From Arcobacter siniprincipis (lineage in GTDB: Bacteria; Campylobacterota; Campylobacteria; Campylobacterales; Arcobacteraceae), in contig NZ_CP182343.1 of the NCBI RefSeq assembly GCF_048571125.1, positions 1,178,001 through 1,242,000 of the forward strand: a stretch of 64,000 nt of DNA, written 5' to 3'. Made by a program: the position numbers and the translations under genes. Under the pieces are notes generated by a model. That model saw only the letters and a list, made by a program, of their open reading frames with translations, was not told where the DNA came from and did not search any database. Position 1 is the first letter of the stretch. Each line of letters starts with the position of its first letter. Of the stretch, positions 27,142 through 36,022 are shown one piece after another.

Positions 27142-27960
27142 ATTTTTCACTAGATCTTGTTCTTTCATAGCAGTTGTTAAAACATCGTAACCTTTTAACT
27201 CTTCTTGTCCTGTTCTAACCCATTTATTTAAACCTTCCATTTGCATCATTTTTTTGATGATTGGCTCATTTGGGTCTTGTGCTAATAACATCTCTGTAAA
27301 TGTTTTTTGGATAGATTCATCTAAAGTATCAAGTACTGTAAAGTTACAATGACAATACCCTTCACTTACATAAAATGATTCTATCTCTCCACTTGGAAAC
27401 ATTCCATCTTCAAGCATTCTAACCCATGAAGTAATCCCAATAGCACCTGCATCTATTTCATTATTTAAAATAGTATCAAGTATATCAAACTCACTTCTTC
27501 CTGTATCTCCATGTTTCCCAAGGTCTGAGTTAAATCTTACGATTTCTATATCATCAAAATCTTTAGCTTCATTTTGAAGATATTTAAGTGGTAAAATTGC
27601 AGCTTGAGCAGAGTCTGCACTTCCAAGGGCAAATTTTCTCCCCTTTAGGTCATTGATACTTTTAATACCACTACTTGCTTTTGTAATAAATACCGATTTA
27701 AAATCAATATCTGTATCTCTCATAAGTAAAGCTTTTGCTCTACCTTTACTTAATTCATGGGTTCTAACCCAAGCAACATTTGTATTCCATGCAATATCAA
27801 TTTTACCTGAAAGTAAGTACTCAATTTGTGCTTCATAATTTGAAAAAAGCATATAATCTAGTCTTACACCATTGTCATTAAAATAATCTCTTATAATATC
27901 CCAGATTGTTACAATCTTTGGATCATAAGCTACTGATCCTACTACTATTGGTTTATCCAT
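27133..27960 (-). CDS. PhnD/SsuA-fold solute-binding protein without signal peptide
   Basis: A 275-residue protein of the periplasmic-binding-protein type II fold, related to phosphonate/phosphite-binding PhnD proteins: VVGSVAYDPKIV at the N-terminus, QIEYLLSGKIDIAWNTNVAW, INDLKGRKFALGSADSAQAA and LNNEIDAGAIGITSW. Unusually it has no signal sequence; the predicted strand begins at residue 5, and the start has GGAG upstream. It therefore should stay in the cytoplasm, and no ABC transporter genes adjoin it. It ends an operon with an acyl-CoA-dehydrogenase-like and a ferritin-like gene. A cytoplasmic ligand carrier, sensor or recruited enzyme is more likely than transport. Confidence 0.75.
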   Translation of the reverse strand: MDKPIVVGSVAYDPKIVTIWDIIRDYFNDNGVRLDYMLFSNYEAQIEYLLSGKIDIAWNTNVAWVRTHELSKGRAKALLMRDTDIDFKSVFITKASSGIKSINDLKGRKFALGSADSAQAAILPLKYLQNEAKDFDDIEIVRFNSDLGKHGDTGRSEFDILDTILNNEIDAGAIGITSWVRMLEDGMFPSGEIESFYVSEGYCHCNFTVLDTLDESIQKTFTEMLLAQDPNEPIIKKMMQMEGLNKWVRTGQEELKGYDVLTTAMKEQDLVKNNW

Positions 27961-27970
27961 TTTTTTCTCC

Positions 27971-29095
27971 TTAAGGAATTGGTTGATTTGTTAAAGCTTT
28001 TCCAAGCCAAATTGAAAGTACATCAGTACTAGGTGCCATAATTTGAGCTGCAAAGGCATCTCTTAATAATCTTTCAATAATTATTCGTTTGGCATAAGCT
28101 GTACCACCACCTATTTTCATAGCTTTTGTACAAACTTCAACTGCAGCTTGTGAGGCATTAACTCTTGCTGATATAATTTGTACCATTGCATCTTCATCGC
28201 CATTTAATGCACTTTTAGCGGCAGCTAAAGTAAAGTGTTTTGCTGCTGTTGATTTTGTATAAACTTCAGAGATATGATTTTGAACAGTTGGGATATTACA
28301 TAAAGCACTCTCATCACTATATTTTCTATTCATAGAGTAATCAATAATAGTATTAGAAGCATTAAGTGCAACACCAGTATAAACAGCACTTAATCCTAAG
28401 ATAAAGAATGGTGCAACAGTATTAAATATTTGCTCACCAGCTGTTGTAGCTTCACCAACTCTATTTTTTTCAGAAATTTTTACATTTTCTAAAACCATTG
28501 GCATAGAAGCATTTCCTCTCATACCAAGTCCATTCCAACTTGATTCTTGAAAAGTAACACCTTCACTTGCAGGAACTATCCAGTTATCAAGTCCTTCTCC
28601 ATCGGGACTATTTGAATCAAGTAGATAATAATCAGCGTATAAAGCAGATGTAACAAAACTTTTTCTTCCATTCATAATCAAACCATCATCTGTTCTTGTA
28701 ACTTTTATTTCTGGAAGATAAAAGTGTGTACCTGTTCCTGATTCACTATATGCAAGGGCTAAAAGTATTTCACCATTTGCAATTTTTGGAAGAAGTTCAT
28801 TTTTCATCTCTTCACTTCCATGTGTTGCAATACAATTTGTTGCAACATTGTGCATCATATAACATAAAGCAGTTGTAGCACAACTAGAAGCAAATGCTAA
28901 TACAGTTTGCGCATGATCTTCTATATTAAGTCCCATACCTCCATACTCTTTTGGTACAAGTAAACCTGTAAGCTTCTCTTTTTTGATTGCTGCAAAACTA
29001 TCTACTGGATATTTTGCATCGGCATCTACCGCATCAGTATAAGGTGCGATATTTTGCTTGGCAAAATCTAACATTTCATTATATATATTACTCAT
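27971..29095 (-). CDS. Acyl-CoA dehydrogenase-like flavoprotein
   Basis: A 374-residue flavoprotein of the acyl-CoA dehydrogenase fold. N-terminal helices lead to ALAYSESGTGTHF (the flavin-contact strand), then MNGRKSFVTSALYADYYLL and the phrase LGMRGNASMPMVLENVKI, and the C-terminal helices end ERLLRDAFAAQIMAPSTDVL. The family oxidises acyl-CoA or acyl carriers with FAD; members of the SfnB/DszC branch instead act as flavin monooxygenases on sulfur or nitrogen compounds. No fatty-acid oxidation partners (thiolase, ETF) are next to it, which favours a specialised role. It lies eight bases after the ferritin-like gene and ten before the binding protein. Confidence 0.8.
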   Translation of the reverse strand: MSNIYNEMLDFAKQNIAPYTDAVDADAKYPVDSFAAIKKEKLTGLLVPKEYGGMGLNIEDHAQTVLAFASSCATTALCYMMHNVATNCIATHGSEEMKNELLPKIANGEILLALAYSESGTGTHFYLPEIKVTRTDDGLIMNGRKSFVTSALYADYYLLDSNSPDGEGLDNWIVPASEGVTFQESSWNGLGMRGNASMPMVLENVKISEKNRVGEATTAGEQIFNTVAPFFILGLSAVYTGVALNASNTIIDYSMNRKYSDESALCNIPTVQNHISEVYTKSTAAKHFTLAAAKSALNGDEDAMVQIISARVNASQAAVEVCTKAMKIGGGTAYAKRIIIERLLRDAFAAQIMAPSTDVLSIWLGKALTNQPIP

Positions 29096-29103
29096 TTATT
29101 TTC

Positions 29104-30354
29104 CTACATAAAATTTGGGGTGTGTACATTGGAAATATCATTGGCTAACTCTTCATCCATTCCAATATCTATTAATCTTTTGATTCTATTTGTATTCATC
29201 GTAGCTTTTAACTCTTCTACTAAATCAAAACCTCTTTTATAATCAACTGGGGAATCACTTCCTCCTGCTAAAATGGCCAAAGATTCTAAAAGTATAGATG
29301 ACTCAGAACTCACTTCATCCATAAACTCTTTTCTTCTAAAAGCTGTATTTTTTAAAGCATTTATTCTTTTTGGATTTTGTTGTATTGCTGATTTAACATG
29401 CTCCATTCCATATGCTACATGTCTTATCTCATCTCTTTTTGAAAGCTTTATTATTTTTCTTGTTGTTTCATCTGGCATATGTTTTTCCAAAAAACTTAAA
29501 AGGTCTATAAAGGTACCTTCTCCCATTACATGAAGTAAAAAAGAACTTTTTATATAATCATCTTCTTTGAAAAGAGAGTATAAGGAACGTTGGGTTATTT
29601 CACTAGAATATTGAAATCCTCCTCCATTTGCATTGGCTCTTTTTGTAAAAACTTCAATATGTCTGGCTTCATCATTCATCAATGAAGATAAAAATAGAGG
29701 TACTTCCATATAGTATGGATTTATTTTACTAATAAACTTTCCTGGGATATATAAAGCCGAAAATTCATTTTCAACTAAATAAGTCATGATTTGGCAAACT
29801 GCTTTTTCAATTATTGGATTTAATGTTGGTATTTCATTCCATGCAATATCACTTGTGGCATTCCATTGTGCATGTTTTCCTTCTTCATATAAAGCAGATA
29901 CTGGTTCTGACCAAACTTGCTCTTTATGTGATAGCTCAAAGTCATAAAATGGAGTTCCATCTTGGGGTTCAATACCTCTTGTCATAAGTCCATTTGAATC
30001 AGGAGCTTTTTTTAGAATTTCATCTGTTAGTTCTAAATCTTTTAATTTAGGATTAGAAGAATCAATTCCTTTCATTTTTTTACCCCAAGAAGATTTATTA
30101 GCAAAAGAACTCTTATTTATCTTCTGGATTTTGTATGAGTATTGTTCTTTCAAGCCTTCACGACCCAAATAGAGATGACCTCTAAGTTTTGCCCAACCTC
30201 GAAGTTCTATTTCGATGTTTGGTTTAAAAGAGACTATTTCGATAATCTCATTAGTGTTTGCTATTAAGAAAGCATTTTCAAGTTTTAGAAAAAGTTCTTT
30301 AGAAGGTGGCATATTACCAATTGGTATAGATATTGAATGATTTAAAGGATGCAA
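29104..30354 (-). CDS. TusA-like domain fused to a ferritin-like di-iron protein
   Basis: About 416 residues. Positions below count from the upstream TTG at 30366. Residues about 14-82 resemble a TusA sulfur-carrier domain (IEIELRGWAKLRGHLYLG, then SYKIQK), but the CPxP active site is replaced by MPPS with no cysteine. Residues about 150-345 are a ferritin-like four-helix bundle with putative iron ligands Glu201, Glu233/His236 (NDEARHIE), Glu283 (MGEGTF) and Glu313/His316 (RDEIRHV). I prefer the TTG at 30354 because GGAG lies six bases upstream; the TTG at 30366 has no such site. This pattern suggests oxygen-activating chemistry, or iron binding. The substrate is unknown. It is the first gene of the operon. 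Confidence 0.65.
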   Translation of the reverse strand: MHPLNHSISIPIGNMPPSKELFLKLENAFLIANTNEIIEIVSFKPNIEIELRGWAKLRGHLYLGREGLKEQYSYKIQKINKSSFANKSSWGKKMKGIDSSNPKLKDLELTDEILKKAPDSNGLMTRGIEPQDGTPFYDFELSHKEQVWSEPVSALYEEGKHAQWNATSDIAWNEIPTLNPIIEKAVCQIMTYLVENEFSALYIPGKFISKINPYYMEVPLFLSSLMNDEARHIEVFTKRANANGGGFQYSSEITQRSLYSLFKEDDYIKSSFLLHVMGEGTFIDLLSFLEKHMPDETTRKIIKLSKRDEIRHVAYGMEHVKSAIQQNPKRINALKNTAFRRKEFMDEVSSESSILLESLAILAGGSDSPVDYKRGFDLVEELKATMNTNRIKRLIDIGMDEELANDISNVHTPNFM

Positions 30355-30360
30355 AAGAAT

Positions 30361-30430
30361 CTCCAAAATTGTACTTAATTTTGGTCCATCTTATAATTAT
30401 GATGGAATCTCAGCCTGAGACCTGAATTTT
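30361..30430 (-). promoter_or_regulatory. Structured mRNA leader of the ferritin-like operon (possible riboswitch)
   Basis: Read leftward, three hairpins follow each other: TCTCA-GGC-TGAGA (30420-30408), CCATC, a ten-base loop, GATGG (30405-30386), and CCAAAATT-AAGTAC-AATTTTGG (30384-30363). The last is an 8-bp perfect stem whose 3' arm contains GG of the GGAG ribosome binding site, so it could block translation. GGTC at 30422-30419 can alternatively pair with GACC at 30386-30383. It matches no riboswitch class I know. The structure is seen; the regulatory role is inference. Confidence 0.45.
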
Positions 30431-30463
30431 GTAATTTTAGCAGAAGATACTACAAAAAAGATT

Positions 30464-30489
30464 AAAAAGTAAAAAATTTTTTACTTTTT
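30464..30489. repeat. Perfect 26-base palindrome upstream of two divergent units
   Basis: AAAAAGTAAAAAA joined directly to its reverse complement, with no spacer. It lies between the leftward ferritin-like operon and the rightward diguanylate cyclase gene. It could be an operator shared by both, a terminator of antisense transcription, or simply AT-rich sequence. Nothing else clear is seen from 30490 to 30600. Confidence 0.5.
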
Positions 30490-30617
30490 CTTAAATAACT
30501 CACTAGTTTTGTTACTTAATTAAATATAAAGAAAGAAAAGTAATTCTAATGATTATTTAAGTAAAATAAAATATAAATATAATTATGCATTTAAATTATA
30601 TGGGTATTGGGAGGCTT

Positions 30618-32564
30618 ATGGATAAGAAAAGAAAGAGTGATTACGAGTTAGATAAATTAATTGATATTAACTCTTTTAAACAGATTTTGGATAATTTTTT
30701 TAAAGCAACAGAAATACCCAATGGACTTGTAGATAATAATGGAAAGGTAATTGCTGAATCTGGTTGGAGTGATGTATGTAATAATTTTCATAGGAAGCAG
30801 CCTAATTCAAAAAAGTTTTGTGAAGAAAGTAATCTATCTCTAATACAAAGTTTATCAAAAAATTCTATTTCTAAAAAGAAGTGTAAAAATGGTTTGATAG
30901 ATTATGTAGCACCGGTTATTGTAGATAATAAAGTTATAGCAATACTATTTTTAGGGCAATTTTTTAATAAATCCCCAAATTTAGATTATTTTATTTCTCA
31001 AGCAGAAAAATATAATTATGATGAAACTAGATATATTGATGCAATAAAAAAAATACCAATAGTGACAGATGAAAAAATGAAATCTTTGATGCTGTGTATT
31101 GTGGAAATGATTGATGTTTTGGTATCTGAAAGTTTATCAAAAAAAAGAGAAGATAAATTAGAATTAAATCTAAAAAAAACAAATAAACAAAGTGTTGAAC
31201 TACAAGATATTTTAGATTTTTCTCCTTTAGGTATTGGATGGACAAATAAAGATGGTGAAATTGAATATGTAAATCACAAATTTACAGAGCTTTTTGGATA
31301 TACCATTGAAGATATACCAACATTAATGGTTTGGTTTATAAAAGCTTTCCCAAATAAACAATATAGGGAAAATCTTATTATTCCATGGAATAATAAAGTA
31401 ATAAAGTCATTTAATGAAAAACAACAGCCACCAGAATTAGAAGCAACTATTACCTGTAAAGATGGTACTAACCGTAGAACACTGATTCGGTTATCATGGA
31501 TAGGAGAAAAAAGATTAAGTAATTTTAGTGATATTACAATACATTGGAAGAATGAACTTAGAAATCGTAGTCATGATAATATGTTAGAAATGGTAGCAAA
31601 GGGTGTTGATTTAAAAGATATTTTGCATAATATTATTAAAACAATTGAGTTAGAAGATAAAACATCTATTTGTAGTATCTTGTTATTAGAAGATAAAAAA
31701 TATTTATTAATTGGATCTTCTCCTTCTCTTCCTGCTTTCTTTAATGAAGCAATTAATGGAGTTGAAATAGGAGTAGGAGTAGGTTCTTGTGGAACAGCTG
31801 CCTACTTAAAAGAGCGTGTAATTGTTGAAAATATTATGGAAGATGAGTGTTGGAAAGATTATAAAGATTTAGCAAAAAAAGCCAATTTATATTCATGTTG
31901 GTCAGAACCAATTATTTCATCAACGGGTGAGGTTTTAGGAACTTTTGCTATTTATCATAATAAACCAACTTTACCTAAAGAACAAGATTTTGAACGTATT
32001 AAATTTGCTTCAAATTTAGCTTCTATAGCAATTGAAAATAGAAATGCTAGAAAAGAGTTGGAACATAGAGCATATTTTGATTTTTTAACAAATCTACCAA
32101 ATAGACGATATTATATTGAACAATCAGAATTAGAAATATCTCGTAACCATAGATTTGGAGGTATTCTATCAATAATTATGTTTGATATAGATCACTTTAA
32201 ATTATTAAATGATAAATATGGACACAATGTGGGTGATTTAGTATTAAAAAAAATTGCAGATATAAGCCGAACTGTATTGCGTGATATAGATATCATAGGT
32301 AGAATTGGTGGTGAAGAATTTGCTATTTCTTTACCTTGTACTGATGTATTTGAAGCAGAACAAATTGCACAAAGATTGCGAATTGAAATTGAAAAAGGGG
32401 AAATAAATTTAACAAAAGAGACTTTATGTGATTTTACTGCTTCATTTGGAGTATCTACAAATAGTGATAATTATAACATACAAGAGTTATTAAATTTTGC
32501 AGATATCGCCTTATATGAAGCTAAATCTGGTGGTAGAAATAGAGTTTGTATTTTTAGAAAATAG
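30618..32564 (+). CDS. Diguanylate cyclase with PocR, PAS and GAF sensor domains
   Basis: A 648-residue cytoplasmic enzyme expected to make cyclic di-GMP. Order: PocR ligand-binding domain (about 15-140, with cysteines in FCEESNLSL and KKKCKNGLIDY and the phrase VIAILFLGQFF), PAS (about 190-300), GAF (about 330-475, GSCGTAAYLKERVIVENI), and GGDEF (about 490-645) with active-site GRIGGEEFAI. No EF/EAL or HD-GYP domain is present. I choose ATG 30618, preceded by GGGAGG six bases away; a longer frame from 30585 lacks such a site. PocR domains often sense small hydrocarbon derivatives. Its partner may be the binding-protein/kinase pair downstream. Confidence 0.9.
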   Translation: MDKKRKSDYELDKLIDINSFKQILDNFFKATEIPNGLVDNNGKVIAESGWSDVCNNFHRKQPNSKKFCEESNLSLIQSLSKNSISKKKCKNGLIDYVAPVIVDNKVIAILFLGQFFNKSPNLDYFISQAEKYNYDETRYIDAIKKIPIVTDEKMKSLMLCIVEMIDVLVSESLSKKREDKLELNLKKTNKQSVELQDILDFSPLGIGWTNKDGEIEYVNHKFTELFGYTIEDIPTLMVWFIKAFPNKQYRENLIIPWNNKVIKSFNEKQQPPELEATITCKDGTNRRTLIRLSWIGEKRLSNFSDITIHWKNELRNRSHDNMLEMVAKGVDLKDILHNIIKTIELEDKTSICSILLLEDKKYLLIGSSPSLPAFFNEAINGVEIGVGVGSCGTAAYLKERVIVENIMEDECWKDYKDLAKKANLYSCWSEPIISSTGEVLGTFAIYHNKPTLPKEQDFERIKFASNLASIAIENRNARKELEHRAYFDFLTNLPNRRYYIEQSELEISRNHRFGGILSIIMFDIDHFKLLNDKYGHNVGDLVLKKIADISRTVLRDIDIIGRIGGEEFAISLPCTDVFEAEQIAQRLRIEIEKGEINLTKETLCDFTASFGVSTNSDNYNIQELLNFADIALYEAKSGGRNRVCIFRK

Positions 32565-32639
32565 CTTTAAAAATTTATTTTTTGATAATTTTGAGAAATT
32601 TTAAGCTAAAATAATAATATTAAATGATTAGGAAATATT

Positions 32640-34106
32640 ATGAAAATCTCACAAATTTTTCTACTTGGCTTATTTTTTTTAGTACTTAATGCTTGTGATG
32701 ATAAAAGTAACGATTCCCATTTAAAATATAAAAATCAAACTATTACTATACTTTCTCCTAATTTTGATAAAGCAATTACTGGTCCTATAAAAAAAGAGGT
32801 AAAAGAGTTCGAAGATAAAACTGGCGCAACAATAAGAATAGTTTCTCCTAGTTGGGATGATATGATTCCAAAGATAAAGGAGTCTTTTGTAGATGAAAAG
32901 ATAAATTATGATGTTTTTGTGATTTTTTCATCTTGGGCGGGTTCTTTATTAGCTGATGGACATGCTGAAGAAATACCAAAATGGGTTGAAGAAAAAATAG
33001 ATTGGCAAGATGTATTACCAATTTATAAAGAAAATGTACTTTCTTGGAATGATAAATATTATTTTCTTCCTTATGATGGTGATTGTATTAATTTATATTA
33101 TAGAAAAGATATTTTTGAAAATGAAGAGTATAAAAAAAGATTTAAAAAAATTTATAACTATAACTTAGAGGTTCCAAAAACTTGGAAGCAATACAAGGAT
33201 ATCGCTGAGTTTTTTAATGCTTGGGATTGGAATAATGATGGAAAGATAGAATATGGTGTTGCTGAAAGCAGAAGAAGAGGTTATGGGACTTTACTTCAAT
33301 TCTTTGCAAAAGCAGCTGCCTATGCAAAATATCCAAATAATAAAGAATTTTATTTTGATATGAATATGAATCCAAAGATAAACAATCCAGCTTTTATAAA
33401 AGCATTAGAAGATTATATTGATATTATGAAATATGCACCTAAAGAGATTTTAAATTTTGCACCTTCAGATGTTAGACAAAGTTTTATAGCGGGTAATGTT
33501 TCCATGGCTATTGATTGGGCAAATACTGGTGCATTAGCGCAGAATTCAAAAGAAAGCATTGTTAAAAATAAAGTTGGATATGCAGAACTTCCAGGATCTA
33601 ATAGAGTATATAATTCTAAAACTAATAAATGGGAAAATCTGTATAATAATCCATCTTCAATAAGTGGTAATTGGGTAATAGTTGTTAATAAAGATGCAAA
33701 AAATAAAGAATTGGCATTAAACTTTGCAGCTTATTTAACTTCAAAAGAAATGACCACAAGATATGTTCCTGTAGGATGGAGTGGAATTAACCCTTCAAGG
33801 TATTCTCATCTTAGTTTAACAAACTTAGATTTATGGGAAAATAATTCATTTTCAAAAAATTCAGCTAAAGATTATTTAAAAGTTATATCTAATTCATTGT
33901 CAAATGAAAATGTTGTTATGGATATAAGAATTCCAGGGGCAGATTTATATTATGATAGTTTTGATAAGTACTTAAATAAAGCAATAATAGGAGAATTAAC
34001 TCCCCAAGAAGCACTTGATCTTACAGCTCAACAATGGAATAAAATAACAAAAGAGCTTGGAATTGAAAACCAGATAAGATTTTATAAGGAGTCTTTAAAT
34101 GAGTGA
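32640..34106 (+). CDS. Solute-binding lipoprotein (ABC family 1 type)
   Basis: A 488-residue extracytoplasmic binding protein with a lipoprotein signal (LVLNACDDK, Cys19). The body is a type-1 sugar/oligosaccharide-binding fold: VKEFEDKTGATIRIVSPSWDD, FLPYDGDCINLYYRKDIFE, MAIDWANTGALAQN and AAYLTSKEMTTRYVPVGWSG. A DWNNDGKIEYG segment looks like an EF-hand-like calcium loop. No permease or ATPase gene is adjacent; instead the next gene, overlapping by eight bases, is a histidine kinase. This points to ligand sensing rather than uptake, as in binding-protein-assisted kinases. The ligand, perhaps a sugar or polyol, is unknown. Confidence 0.85.
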   Translation: MKISQIFLLGLFFLVLNACDDKSNDSHLKYKNQTITILSPNFDKAITGPIKKEVKEFEDKTGATIRIVSPSWDDMIPKIKESFVDEKINYDVFVIFSSWAGSLLADGHAEEIPKWVEEKIDWQDVLPIYKENVLSWNDKYYFLPYDGDCINLYYRKDIFENEEYKKRFKKIYNYNLEVPKTWKQYKDIAEFFNAWDWNNDGKIEYGVAESRRRGYGTLLQFFAKAAAYAKYPNNKEFYFDMNMNPKINNPAFIKALEDYIDIMKYAPKEILNFAPSDVRQSFIAGNVSMAIDWANTGALAQNSKESIVKNKVGYAELPGSNRVYNSKTNKWENLYNNPSSISGNWVIVVNKDAKNKELALNFAAYLTSKEMTTRYVPVGWSGINPSRYSHLSLTNLDLWENNSFSKNSAKDYLKVISNSLSNENVVMDIRIPGADLYYDSFDKYLNKAIIGELTPQEALDLTAQQWNKITKELGIENQIRFYKESLNE

Positions 34107-35988
34107 TTTGAAAATAAAAGACATTAGTTTATATAGTTTTCTAGTACTTGCTTTAGGTTTGATTTTAATTAGTACTATATTATTTATTTCATTGAATAAA
34201 ATAAAATCTCTTAATAATCAGTTAATCTTAATTACAAATGTGAAAAATAGTTTTTTAGAAATGAAAATTAATAGTGAAGCACTTTTAATAACAAAAAACT
34301 TAGATGAGACTTCAAAATTGTGGTCTAAATCCATTGAAAAGTTTGAAAAAGAGATAATTTTGTTATCTCCTGTACGAAATAAGAAGATTGAAGATTTATG
34401 GTACATAAGTAAAAAAGAGATAACTGATATTAAGGCTATTATTAATAGTAAGTTATTAGAGCCACAGAATCTACATGAAAAATCTCTTTTAATGCTAAAG
34501 GGTGAAATGTTTGCTTTAGAAGAGAATAGTAAGATGTTTTTAACTATAGATTCTTTAACCAAAAAAATAGAGTTTCTTTTTCAATATGAAAAATTCATAT
34601 TAGATGAATTTACAAAAATTGATAAAAATGATTATGCTTATATTTCTAGACAAATAACACTTACAACATATTATTCAATATTTTTTCTTCTTTTTATCAT
34701 AATTTTAACTGTAACAATTATTTTTATTATGAATAAAAAAGTTTTAAAAATTGAAGTTAAATTAATGGCTACACAAAATAGTTTAAGAGATAGTTTATCA
34801 GAGTTGAAAAACTCTAGAAAGTTGTTACAAAATATAATTGACTCTGTTCCTGCTTCAGTATTTTGGAAAGACAAAAATAATGTATATGTAGGTGCAAATA
34901 AATTCTTTTTACATGATGCTAAATGTGAAAAACAAGAAGATATAATTGGAAAAACTGATTACGAAATGCCTTGGAAAGATACTGAAGCTTCTAAATACAT
35001 TAGTGATGATAATAGTATAATGAAAAGTGGAATAGCTAGATTACAAATCGAAGAAACCCAAACAAATGAAAAAAATGAATTAATAAAAGTATTAACATCA
35101 AAAGTTCCTTTATTTGATATCAATAATAAAGTAATTGGAATACTTGGTATTTATATTGATATTACAGAAAAGGAGAAGATTGCAGAAGAGTTATTCCAAA
35201 AAGACAAACTTCTAGCACAACAATCTAAAATGGCCTCTATGGGAGAAATGATAGAGAATATATCTCACCAATGGAGACAGCCTTTATCTTTTATTCTTAC
35301 TAGTGCTACTGGAATTAGGTTGAAAAATGATTATGAATGTTTAGATAGTATGTTTTTAAAAGAGTCGCTTGTTGGTATTGAAAATACAGTGAATCATTTA
35401 AATAAAACTATTGATGATTTTAGAAATTATTTTAAACCAGATAAAGAAGCAAAATTCTTCAAAATAGAATTAGTAGTAGATAATGTATTCTCTTTAGTTG
35501 AGTCAAAACTTAAAAATAAATTAATAAAAATTGTAAAAAATATTGAAGATGTAAAAGCTTTTGGTTTTGAGAATGAATTTATACAAGTATTATTGAATAT
35601 CATAAATAATTCAATAGATGAATTAGAAAAAATTAAGTCAGAAAATAAACTAATATTTGTAAAAGCAAAAGAGATAGAGGTTTGTGGTAGTGAAGTTTCA
35701 AAAAATGTTTCTAAATGCAAATGTGTAGAAATAAAAATATGTGATAACGCAGGAGGAATTCCAAAACATATTATTAAAAAAGTTTTTGATGCATATTTTA
35801 CTACTAAAGCTGAAGATAAAGGTACAGGAATTGGTTTATATATGTCAAAAGAGATGATTAAAAAACATATGAATGGCTCTATAACTGTTGAAAATAAGAT
35901 TTTTACACATGAAAATAAAGAGTATATGGGAGCAGAATTTACAATTTTAATTCCTGCAGAAGAGTATGTTTTAGATAAAAAAGAATAA
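34099..35988 (+). CDS. PAS-containing sensor histidine kinase, likely partner of the binding lipoprotein
   Basis: A 629-residue kinase. Two membrane helices (about 12-32 and 188-212) enclose a periplasmic region of about 155 residues, mostly helical and without a Cache fold. A PAS domain (about 243-357) is followed by the kinase core with His390 in SHQWRQPL, ATP-binding boxes NIINNSIDEL, CDNAGGIP and GTGIGLYM. A cysteine cluster (GSEVSKNVSKCKC) lies before the G1 box, a loop seen in relatives. Start overlaps the binding-protein gene by eight bases. There is no adjacent regulator gene, so it must act on one elsewhere, maybe one of the four here. Confidence 0.85.
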   Translation: MSDLKIKDISLYSFLVLALGLILISTILFISLNKIKSLNNQLILITNVKNSFLEMKINSEALLITKNLDETSKLWSKSIEKFEKEIILLSPVRNKKIEDLWYISKKEITDIKAIINSKLLEPQNLHEKSLLMLKGEMFALEENSKMFLTIDSLTKKIEFLFQYEKFILDEFTKIDKNDYAYISRQITLTTYYSIFFLLFIIILTVTIIFIMNKKVLKIEVKLMATQNSLRDSLSELKNSRKLLQNIIDSVPASVFWKDKNNVYVGANKFFLHDAKCEKQEDIIGKTDYEMPWKDTEASKYISDDNSIMKSGIARLQIEETQTNEKNELIKVLTSKVPLFDINNKVIGILGIYIDITEKEKIAEELFQKDKLLAQQSKMASMGEMIENISHQWRQPLSFILTSATGIRLKNDYECLDSMFLKESLVGIENTVNHLNKTIDDFRNYFKPDKEAKFFKIELVVDNVFSLVESKLKNKLIKIVKNIEDVKAFGFENEFIQVLLNIINNSIDELEKIKSENKLIFVKAKEIEVCGSEVSKNVSKCKCVEIKICDNAGGIPKHIIKKVFDAYFTTKAEDKGTGIGLYMSKEMIKKHMNGSITVENKIFTHENKEYMGAEFTILIPAEEYVLDKKE

Positions 35989-35989
35989 T

Positions 35990-36018
35990 TTGACAAGATT
36001 TAAAAAATAAGCTAATAT
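35990..36018 (+). promoter_or_regulatory. Sigma-70-type promoter of the TetR gene
   Basis: TTGACA (35990-35995), 17-base spacer, TAATAT (36013-36018). This is close to the general consensus with ideal spacing. The palindromic operator begins five bases after the -10 element, over the expected transcription start, so bound repressor would block initiation. Confidence 0.7.
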
Positions 36019-36022
36019 TTTA

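Noticed and set aside
29104..30354. Ferritin-like protein as an iron-storage ferritin or rubrerythrin
   Set aside because: It is more than twice too long, has no rubredoxin cysteines, and sits with a flavoprotein gene, which favours an oxidase-type role.
30408..30420. TPP riboswitch because of a GGCTGAGA box in the ferritin-like leader
   Set aside because: The second conserved TPP arm (ACCTGAT...GGATAATGCC) and the closing P1 stem are absent; only the six-base box matches.
35427..35996. 189-codon frame opposite the PAS kinase
   Set aside because: Covers the conserved kinase core on the other strand; its composition is that of a reverse-complement shadow.
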